Assembly (NCBI GenBank): GCA_021324615.1
Contig: JAJPIT010000081.1
Location: forward strand, 1-64,000
Length of the DNA stretch: 64,000 bases
Source of the DNA: Terriglobia bacterium
Lineage (GTDB): Bacteria > Acidobacteriota > Terriglobia > Bryobacterales > Bryobacteraceae
Reading direction: 5' to 3'
The position numbers and the translations under genes are program-made. Position 1 is the stretch's first letter; each line of letters opens with the position of its first letter. Below are positions 1-8,100 of the stretch, piece by piece. The notes beneath the pieces are model-generated. The model ran no database searches and was not told the DNA's origin. It saw nothing but the letters and a program-made list of their open reading frames with translations.

Positions 1-2
1 CG

Positions 3-404
3 GTGGTTGCGCTGATGATGAACTGGGCTGCGAGCTCTCACGCTCAAGTCAAGGCGGTGAAGAGCAATAAGGATCTGATCGACCGCGGGCGCTACATCGT
101 CGAGGATCAGGTGATGTGCGAGCAGTGCCATACGCCTCGAAATCCCGACGGCACGCCCGACCGCGAGCACTGGCTGATGGGCGGCCCGACGCAGCTCCGG
201 CCGACCTATTCTTCTCCCGATTGGGCGGTGATCTGCCCGCGGATCGCCGGCACGCCGCCGGGAACGGATGAAGAGATCATCCGTTTACTGACGACGGGTA
301 TTGCCCGCACCGGGCGTCCGCCGCGTCCGCCGATGCTTCAGTTTCACATGACGCGGGAGGACGCGCAGGCGGTGCTGGCGTACCTGAAATCGCTGCCGCA
401 CTGA
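3..404 (+). CDS. c-type cytochrome (5'-partial)
   Basis: Small secreted mono-haem cytochrome c, probably an electron carrier or the c domain of a larger oxidoreductase. A single CxxCH haem motif (CEQCH, about residues 39-43) is followed by a typical class I tail, with a Met in PPMLQFHM as candidate distal ligand and a C-terminal helix of the form REDAQAVLAYLKSLP. The open frame reaches the left edge. The GTG at base 3 leaves only a stub of a signal peptide ending in AHAQ-like residues (ASSHAQ), so the true start probably lies outside the window. It converges on the nucleotidyltransferase gene with a gap of about 10 bases. The partner enzyme is not visible. Confidence 0.8.
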   Translation: MVALMMNWAASSHAQVKAVKSNKDLIDRGRYIVEDQVMCEQCHTPRNPDGTPDREHWLMGGPTQLRPTYSSPDWAVICPRIAGTPPGTDEEIIRLLTTGIARTGRPPRPPMLQFHMTREDAQAVLAYLKSLPH

Positions 405-414
405 GGGAAGCGGG

Positions 415-1155
415 CTAATCCGCCGCGGCCTCGGCCACCTTCATTTTGCGGGCGACAAGATTGGTGGCGCGCAGAAGCGAGTCGAAGGTGCCTGCGTCGG
501 TCCACCAGCCCTCCAGAATGGCGAAGGTCATGGTGCCCTCGGCGATGTAGGCGTTGTTGACGTCGGTGATCTCCAGTTCGCCGCGGTGCGACGGCTTCAG
601 ATTACGGCATTTGTCGAAGACGGAGGCGTCGTAGAGATAAATTCCGGTGACCGCGTAGTTGCTCTTGGGCTTGGCCGGCTTCTCTTCGATGCCGATGATG
701 CGGTCGCCGGCGAGCTCCGCCACGCCGAACCGCTGGGCGTCCTGAACTTCCTTTAAGAAGATCCGCGCACCGCGGTCGCGCCGGCGGAAGTCGTCGACGG
801 CGTCGCGGATGTTGCCTTCGATCAGGTTGTCGCCGAGGATGACGCAGACCTGATCGCCGTCGGCGAAGTGCTCGGCGAGGGCCAGGGCTTCGGCGATGCC
901 GCCTTCGCCCTCCTGATAGGTGTAGTTGAGATGCTTGAGGCCGAACTCCTTGCCATTGCCGAGCAGCCGAAGAAAATCGCCGGAGTTCCGGCCGCCCGTG
1001 ACCAGCAGGATATCGCGGATTCCGGCGTCCACCAGGGTTTGAATGGGATAATACACCATCGGCTTGTCGTAGATAGGCAGCAGATGTTTATTAGTAATCT
1101 TGGTGAGTGGATATAACCGGCTGCCGGAGCCGCCTGCGAGAACAATGCCTTTCAC
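415..1155 (-). CDS. Sugar-1-phosphate nucleotidyltransferase, RmlA/RfbA-like short form
   Basis: Predicted glucose-1-phosphate thymidylyltransferase-like enzyme, which would activate a hexose-1-phosphate to an NDP-sugar for surface polysaccharide. The N-terminus has the nucleotide-binding loop GGSGSRLYP and the family block NKHLLPIYDKPMVYYP. GDN near residue 110 and the later EEKP and GIYLYD segments also fit. From the GTG at 1155 the protein is about 246 residues, the length of short forms such as SpsI, rather than the roughly 290 of classical RmlA. The GTG is preferred because homologues begin M-K-G-I-x-L-A-G-G. An ATG at 1173 is possible. The longer open frame to 1332 carries unrelated residues (see the next entry). 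The exact sugar and base are not readable from sequence. Confidence 0.85.
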   Translation of the reverse strand: MKGIVLAGGSGSRLYPLTKITNKHLLPIYDKPMVYYPIQTLVDAGIRDILLVTGGRNSGDFLRLLGNGKEFGLKHLNYTYQEGEGGIAEALALAEHFADGDQVCVILGDNLIEGNIRDAVDDFRRRDRGARIFLKEVQDAQRFGVAELAGDRIIGIEEKPAKPKSNYAVTGIYLYDASVFDKCRNLKPSHRGELEITDVNNAYIAEGTMTFAILEGWWTDAGTFDSLLRATNLVARKMKVAEAAAD

Positions 1156-1206
1156 AAGGCTCAAGTATATCATCGGCGGGCGTGGGCTCCGGGTGAAAAC
1201 ATCGCG

Positions 1207-1332
1207 CGGGCTTGCGGCCAGCGGCGCGGCCGACAGAAGCGTGGAGAAGGCCAGCGCCGCTCCCAGCCGCTGCCCGTCGTTACCGCTCCAGCGCGCGAAA
1301 GTGGCGCCGATCCGCGAAAGCGTGGCCCGCAA
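1207..1332 (-). pseudogene. Possible N-terminal remnant of a YihY/BrkB-family membrane protein
   Basis: In frame and upstream of the nucleotidyltransferase, about 40 codons read like the start of a BrkB/YihY protein: an amphipathic lead, then RLGAALAFSTLLSAAPL, which resembles the first transmembrane segment of that family (RLGAALAYYTLFSLAPL type). The resemblance stops after this segment and no further BrkB sequence follows. The rest of the roughly 300-base gap between the nucleotidyltransferase and the Omp85 gene (up to 1461) shows no convincing gene and should hold the divergent promoters. The match is from memory of the family, so the call is tentative. Confidence 0.4.
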
Positions 1333-1461
1333 GGACGATCCCAGGATTGGGACTCGCGCGGCGCCGGTCCGTTACGCCGGTGACGGCGCGAATGAAACGC
1401 GGCGAAAGACTCCGCGTCAAACTCATCGCGGCCCGCCAGGCGCGGCTGCCAATGCGGAAGT

Positions 1462-4400
1462 ATGCCAGCAAACCGGCGCGCGGCACCACGATGGAGTCTG
1501 ATTGTTTACGCCGCCACCTGGAGCGCCGCGCTGCCGCACGCGTTGTTGCGCGCGCAATCGTCCTTTGAGGGCAAAACGATCGTCTCGATCCGCTATGAAC
1601 CTTCCAGGCAGCCTCTGGCCGAAGCCGACCTGAAACGTGTAGCCGTTCTCGCGCCAGGCGCGCCGCTGAGAATCGCCGACGTGGAGGAGGCGATCACCCG
1701 TCTGTTTGCCACCGGCCGCTACGCCGACATTCAAGTGGATGCCGAATCGCGCGCCAGCGGCGTGGCGATTGTGTTCCGCACCGAGGCGGCGCGCTTTTTC
1801 GGCCACGTGCAGGCAAGCGGACAGATTTCGAATCCGCCGAGCGCGGCGGTGATCGTCAATACGGCGGAGCTGCCGCTCGGCGCCCCCTTCGACCCGGACC
1901 TGCTGGCGGCGGCGAAAAGAAACATCGAGCGCCTTTTCGCCGCCAACGGCCTTTATGACGCCCAGATCCGCCTGGAAACGGCCGATGAACCGGATCAGCA
2001 AGTGAGCGTGCGCATCGTGGTCGACTCCGGCCCACGCGCCCGCTATTCCATGCCCACCATTCGCGGCGAGCCGAAGCTCTCCGATGCAACGATCGTTCGC
2101 GCCACCGGCTGGCGCATCCGCTTCATCGGGCGCTGGCGGAAAGTGACTCAGGCGCTGACCAGCGAGGGGATCGAAGGGATTTCGAAGAAGTATCAAAAAG
2201 AGGACCGCCTGACCGCGACGGCGACTCTCACGGCTCTCGATTACGATCCGGAGACGGTTCGCGTGAAGCCTTCGCTCGACCTCCACGCCGGGCCGAAGGT
2301 ATATATTCGACTGCCGCAGGCGCGCGTTTCCAAGAGCCGTTTAAAGCGGTTCGTGCCGGTGTATCAGGAGGGCGCCGTCGATCCCGATCTTCTGGTGGAG
2401 GGGGAACGCAATCTTCGGGACTACTTCCAGTCGAGAGGTTATCCGGACGTGAACGTCACTTTCCGCCAGCTCCCGGCGAGCGGCGATCAGGAGACGATCG
2501 AGTACTTCATCACGCGAGGCCCGCGCCGCAAGCTAGTTCGCGTCTTCATCCGAGGCAATCACTATTTCGACGACGCGACGATCCGCGAGCGGATGTATCT
2601 GGAGCCGGCATCGCTATTCGACCGTTGGGGAAGATACAGCGACTCCTTCCGCAAAAGGGACGAGCAAAGTATCGCCGATCTTTATAAAAGCAACGGGTTT
2701 CGCGACGTCCTAGTGACTTCGCGCGTGGAAACACGCTACGGCGGAAGCGACTCCCGGATCGCCGTCGTATTCTCGATTGAAGAAGGAGTGCAGTGGCGGA
2801 TTTCGCGGTTCTCCGCGACCGGACTCGAAGGGATCGGCGCAGGACCACTGGTCCGTCTTCTGGGCGCGGGCCCGGGGCAGCCTTACAGTGAGACCACCAT
2901 CGCGGAAGACCGCTCGGTGATTCTGCAAGCCCTGGCGTCCCGGGGCTTCCGCCACGCCACATTTCAATTCCGGACGTCGCCTTCCGGCCCGCATGAGGTC
3001 GCCTTGACTTACCGGATCGATCCAGGCCCGCAGGAGTTTGTGCGGGACGTCGTCATCAGCGGATTGCGAACTACCAAACCGGAGTTGGTTCAAAAGCAGA
3101 TCACGATTCGCCCGGGAGATCCTCTGTCCTTGCCCGCGGACCGCGAGATTCAGCGCAGCCTGTACAATCTCGGAATCTTCGCGGAAATTAACACCGCGGT
3201 TCAGAACAGCGAAGGCGACGAGACTTACAAATATGTCCTGTTCGATTTCACGGAGGCGCACCGGTACACACTCAATCTGGGAGTGGGAGCGGAGATCGCC
3301 CAGCTCGGGCCGACGACCACGGCCATCTCCGAGCCGGTGGGAGCGACCGGCTTCAGCCCGCGCCTTTCGGCCAGCATCAATCGCCTGAATGTGGGCGGCG
3401 CCGGCCATACGCTGGCGCTGCAAACGCTGCTGTCGACGCTTGAGCAACGGATCGGGGTGAGTTTTATCGTACCCCGGCTGTTCGATAATCCTTCACGCTC
3501 GGCGACATACAGTTTCCTTTGGGATACTTCACGCGACATTCGCACCTTCTCGTCGCACCGCGAGGAGGGCTCGGTTCAGCTCGCACAGCGTTTTACGCGG
3601 CGCACGGTGGGCCTGTTCCGCTTCGCCTACCGAAGGGTCAGCATCAGCGATCTGGTGATTCCCGCGCTTCTGATCCCCCAGTTTTTGCAGCCGGCGCGGA
3701 TCGGGATCGTCAGCGCCAACCTGGTGCAGGACCATAGAGACAACTCCGTTGATCCGCATGCCGGCATATACAACACCGCCGATATCGGGGTTGCTTCCAC
3801 CGCGTTGGGTTCGCAGCGCAATTTCACGAAGTTTCTCCTGAGAAATGCCACTTACACGCCGATCGGCAAGCACATGGTGTTCGCGCGCCAAACGGTTTTC
3901 GGCGGCATCGTCCCCTTCAATACTCCCCCAGGCACTCCGCCGGGAGTCGCAGTGCCGCTGCCGGAGAGATTCTTCGGCGGGGGCGATATCTCGCTGCGCG
4001 CCTTTCCGGAAAATCAGGCCGGCCCGCGCGACACCGGTTCGCCTGCCGCACCGGGAGGGACCCAAACCGAGCCGACCGGGTTTCCGCTGGGCGGCGATGC
4101 GGTGCTCATCAACAATCTGGAGCTCCGGTTTCCCTTAATTGGACAAAATATCGGAGGCGTTCTGTTTCATGACATGGGCAATATCTATGAAAGCCTGAGC
4201 AGCATCTCCTTTCGCTACCGGCAGCGTGATCCCGAAGACTTCGACTATATGGTGCATGCCGTAGGATTCGGCATCCGCTACCGGACGCCGGTGGGCCCAC
4301 TCCGCGTCGACCTCGCCTACGGGCTGAATCCGCCGCGCTTTTACGGATTTTCGGGCACGATCCAGCAATTGCTGGCGTGCAATCCCAATCTTGCGCCGAG

Positions 4401-4482
4401 TCAGTTGCCGGCGCAATGCCAGCCGAGGCTACAGGGCATCGGGCACTTTCAATATTTCTTTTCGATCGGACAGACATTTTGA
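1462..4482 (+). CDS. Omp85-family outer membrane protein, BamA/TamA type
   Basis: Outer membrane beta-barrel insertase or translocase of the Omp85 superfamily, 1006 residues. A signal peptide (cleavage near LLRAQS, residue about 32) is followed by a long periplasmic part that I read as about seven POTRA-like repeats (roughly residues 40-620), more than the three of TamA or five of BamA. A C-terminal barrel of about 370 residues ends in phenylalanine (SIGQTF), the usual barrel signature. The conserved lid-loop motif (V/I)RG(F/Y) appears as LRAF in GGDISLRAFPE. The next two genes, a SurA-like chaperone and tamB, are coupled by start/stop overlaps. Context therefore favours a TamA-like role in the TAM module, while the size and POTRA number are closer to BamA. 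Confidence 0.85.
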   Translation: MPANRRAAPRWSLIVYAATWSAALPHALLRAQSSFEGKTIVSIRYEPSRQPLAEADLKRVAVLAPGAPLRIADVEEAITRLFATGRYADIQVDAESRASGVAIVFRTEAARFFGHVQASGQISNPPSAAVIVNTAELPLGAPFDPDLLAAAKRNIERLFAANGLYDAQIRLETADEPDQQVSVRIVVDSGPRARYSMPTIRGEPKLSDATIVRATGWRIRFIGRWRKVTQALTSEGIEGISKKYQKEDRLTATATLTALDYDPETVRVKPSLDLHAGPKVYIRLPQARVSKSRLKRFVPVYQEGAVDPDLLVEGERNLRDYFQSRGYPDVNVTFRQLPASGDQETIEYFITRGPRRKLVRVFIRGNHYFDDATIRERMYLEPASLFDRWGRYSDSFRKRDEQSIADLYKSNGFRDVLVTSRVETRYGGSDSRIAVVFSIEEGVQWRISRFSATGLEGIGAGPLVRLLGAGPGQPYSETTIAEDRSVILQALASRGFRHATFQFRTSPSGPHEVALTYRIDPGPQEFVRDVVISGLRTTKPELVQKQITIRPGDPLSLPADREIQRSLYNLGIFAEINTAVQNSEGDETYKYVLFDFTEAHRYTLNLGVGAEIAQLGPTTTAISEPVGATGFSPRLSASINRLNVGGAGHTLALQTLLSTLEQRIGVSFIVPRLFDNPSRSATYSFLWDTSRDIRTFSSHREEGSVQLAQRFTRRTVGLFRFAYRRVSISDLVIPALLIPQFLQPARIGIVSANLVQDHRDNSVDPHAGIYNTADIGVASTALGSQRNFTKFLLRNATYTPIGKHMVFARQTVFGGIVPFNTPPGTPPGVAVPLPERFFGGGDISLRAFPENQAGPRDTGSPAAPGGTQTEPTGFPLGGDAVLINNLELRFPLIGQNIGGVLFHDMGNIYESLSSISFRYRQRDPEDFDYMVHAVGFGIRYRTPVGPLRVDLAYGLNPPRFYGFSGTIQQLLACNPNLAPSQLPAQCQPRLQGIGHFQYFFSIGQTF

Positions 4483-5102
4483 TGCTGCGCCGTTTGTTCC
4501 TCTATTCCGCGTTCCTGGCGTCCGCCCGTGCGGTAATCATCGACCGAACCGCGATCGTGGTGGGCCACACACCGATTCTCGACAGCCAGATTAACCGCGA
4601 GATCCGCGTCACGGCGTTTCTGAACGGGAAGCCGGCCGCCATCAACAGCGCTGCGCGGAAGGAAGCCGCCAGCCGTCTCATCGATCAGCAGCTTATCCGC
4701 CAGCAGATCCGCGCCGGAGACTATCCGCTCGCCAGCCGGGCTGATACGGACCGCCTTCTCGGCGCGGTCGAGTCCCGGTATGCGAATCCCGCCGGGTTCA
4801 CCGAAGCGCTCCGCAAATATGGTATTACCGAGGCCGACTTGCGCGAACGGTTGTCGTGGCAGTTGACCGTTCTACGGTTCATCGATACGATGTTTCGGCC
4901 TCAGGTTGTGGTTTCCGAGGCGGACATCGAGCATTACTACAACTCACACCGCAGCCAGTTCGGCGACAAACCTCTTGCGGCTGTCAAGCCGGCCATCGCC
5001 GAAACGATCACGGGCGAGCGGGTAAATCAGTTGCTCAACAACTGGCTCGATCAGGCCCGCAAATCGGCTCGCATCGTCTATTTGGATAAGTCACTGGCAT
5101 GA
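4482..5102 (+). CDS. SurA N-terminal domain-like periplasmic chaperone
   Basis: Predicted exported chaperone of about 206 residues. A hydrophobic N-terminal segment (LRRLFLYSAFLASARA) is followed by a SurA_N-like arrangement: a hydrophobic strand (IDRTAIVVGHTPIL), helices rich in Arg/Gln (RLIDQQLIRQQI), and a segment FxEALRKYGITEADLRERL typical of that domain. There is no parvulin isomerase domain. The ATG at 4482 overlaps the stop of the Omp85 gene (TGATG), and its own stop overlaps the tamB start (ATGA). The open frame continues upstream, but that part is an out-of-frame shadow. The position between an Omp85 gene and tamB suggests delivery of barrel substrates to this machine, which is an inference. 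Confidence 0.75.
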   Translation: MLRRLFLYSAFLASARAVIIDRTAIVVGHTPILDSQINREIRVTAFLNGKPAAINSAARKEAASRLIDQQLIRQQIRAGDYPLASRADTDRLLGAVESRYANPAGFTEALRKYGITEADLRERLSWQLTVLRFIDTMFRPQVVVSEADIEHYYNSHRSQFGDKPLAAVKPAIAETITGERVNQLLNNWLDQARKSARIVYLDKSLA

Positions 5103-8100
5103 GTAAACGCTTAAAGATACTTTTGCTGCTGGCGCTTGCATTTGTTCTCGCAGTCTTTTTCGCGGCGCTTGCCATTATCATTGCCGCCCGTACTTCCCTT
5201 CTTGACAGTTACGCGAAGCGCCGTTTGACGGCTTACGTGGAACAAGCCACAGGCGGCGCGGCAAGCATCGATTCATTTCAGTTCGACTTTCGCAGCCTGG
5301 CGGCGACGGTTCGCGGAGTGACGATTCGCGGAAAAGAACCGGAGGGCTCGCCGCCGTTATTTTATGCGCCTTCCGTGACGCTGAAAGCGAGCTTGTTCAC
5401 GCGGCATAAGATAGTGGCCCTGGAGCAGCTTGTAGTCAGCCATCCCGAAATGACTCTTGTGACTCTGCCGGACGGCGAGCTGAACCTTCCAACGCCGGCG
5501 AGCCCTTCCCGCGGCAGTGTCACTTCCGAGGCGATTCAACTGGCGATTGGGCGCTTCGATATAACCGACGGCTCGCTGCGCTTTGCGGACCATGTCCTTC
5601 CTGTTTCGCTTCACGGCAGAGACCTTAACGCGCACATTACTTTTACGCCAGAGTCGGAATACCGTGGCGAAATTGCCGCGCTCGTAGATATTCAAGACAA
5701 GGCACCGCTGGCTGTCCGGCTCCGTGTGCCTTTGGTCTTGCGGCGCAGCGAAGTCGCTTTCAATCAGGCGCGGATCGAGAGTCCGCACTCGAGCATAGTG
5801 ATCACAGCGAAGTTGTATGACTTACAGTCGCCGCACGTCTCCGCCCAGCTTGACGCGCGCCTCAGCCTGAGCGAGCTTTGCGCACCGCTCGGGCTTCCGG
5901 CTCGCCTGGGAAAAGCCGGCGCGGGCGTGGTGGACCTGCACACTACCTTTGATGCGACGCGCTCCGGAGTAACGATTCAACACGCGGATCTGCGCCTGGG
6001 GGCATCCCGCCTGGAAGCCGCCACATCCGCCGATGTTACGACCTTCCGGGGGTCGGTGTCTCTCGGCGAGATCAGTAGCTTACTGGGGAGTTCGTATGTG
6101 TTTACCGGCGTCTTGAATCTGGCTGGTGATGCCCGACTGACATTTCCGAGTTACTCCATTCAGGGGGCCGTCTCCGCCATCCGTTTGACTCTTCCGATCC
6201 GAGGACTGGGTCCGGCAGGGTTTTTCTCATCGTTCCGATTTCAGCCGGGCTCGCTTTCGTTAACGGATATGCGCTTTACCGCGGCGCATACGTCGATCCG
6301 AGGATCGTCGCTGATTGGCGGCTTCCGGACGATCGAGGCGGACGCGGATCTTCAGGGGCCCACGATTTCAGAGGCGGTCCGGATGTTCTCTGGAAAGCCG
6401 ATCGCGTACGCGGGAGCGATCTCCGCCTCGCTCCATATCCGGGGTCCGGTCAAGGCTCCCGCGATCGTGGCGCGCGTGAGAATGTCTCCATCCGGCCTGG
6501 GGATTCCCGTGAACGGCCAGCTCAACGCAACTTACGACACCGCAACGAAAATGATCGCCGTGTCCAAATCCGCGATTTACCTTCCGCACTCCACTTTCGA
6601 CCTGTCTGGCGATCCAGGCGCGGAGAGCCGCCTTCGTTTTCGCTCGCATGATCTCACTGATCTCTCTCCCTTGTTCCGGTTCTTCGGCCGGCCGGGCAGC
6701 CCCGTTCCACGCGGTGGCGCCGCCGCGCTCGATGTTCGATGCCGCGGGTCCCTCAGCGGCCCGCAGCTTTCGGGCTCTGTCAGGTTAGTGGACTTTGCGA
6801 TTGGCGGCCGGCGCTTCGACGAGCTAGCCGCCGGCTTTGCGGCTTCTCCGGCCGGGGCCGCGATTACGAACGCCGCGCTCGACAGCGGAGCGTCGCGGGT
6901 TCGCTTCACGGGGTCGCTCGGTTTGTTCGACTGGCGGCCGGAAGCTGCAAGCGCGATTGCGGCCGACGTAACAGTAGACAATGGCCATCTCAATGACTTC
7001 TTGCTGCTCAGCGGGAGGGGAGATGTGCAGGCCGCGGGTAACATAGACGCGTCCGTTCACGTTTCCGGCACACTCAGCAGGCCGGAAGGAAACGTTCATC
7101 TGGCGCTTTACAACGCTCATTACCTTCAGGAACAGATTTCTTCCGCGCGGCTCAGTGCAAGCATATCGGACCGGCTCGCCGAGTTGACATCCCTGGACGT
7201 GACAACACCGGCCGGTGAGTTGAAAGCGCGGGCCTCGTTCTCTCACAGTCCCGGCGATCTTAACTCTGGCGCAGTTCTGGCGGAAGTGTCCGCCTCAGAG
7301 ATCGATTTAGGCAAAAGTGGAATCCTTCAATCGATTCGCCCGGGCTTGACGGGTAATGCCCGGGTTCACCTGGAGGCGGCGGGCGGGATCTCGCGCCGCC
7401 GCGGCGAATTTTCCTGGTCCGTGTCAAATGTGAATGGAGATGTCGCGGCCAGCGGACTTCGCGACAACCAGGAGCAATTAGGCGATCTCGCCGCATCCAT
7501 TCACTCTCACGGCCAGGACGCGAATATCTCGCTCACCTCTTCCCTGGCAGGCTCCACGACGCGTCTTCGGGGATCGGTTCGTCTTTCCGGAGATTTCCCG
7601 TTTGCCGCCGATCTTTCTTCGAGTCATCTGTCGCTCGGCAAAATCGCCGCGCTCGCTCATTTGAACTGGCCGATTCAGGGAGACGCGGGGGTGAGCGCGC
7701 GTCTGGAGGGCACGCCTCGCGACCCTAAAGCGAGGTTCAACTTACAACTGGCTGGCGCGGAGATGTTCGGGCAACGCATCGATCAACTTACGGCGGCCGG
7801 TGACTATAGCAACACACGACTGGTGTTATCTTCCCTTCATGTGACTACACCCGCCGGCCAGGTTGAGGCGAGCGGCTCCTTTTCTCATCCGCCACTTTCT
7901 TTCGCCAGCGGAGAGCTCTTCTTTCACGTCACGATTCCCGAAGCGGATCTCGCTCGTGTGTCGTATGTCCGGACAATCCGGCCAGGCCTGAGCGGCACTG
8001 TGTCACTCACCGCGGACGGCTCGGCCGGCCTGAATCATTTTCAGATCACACCGCTTGACCTCACCGCCGATGGCGCGATTCGTGATGCCACATTGAATCG

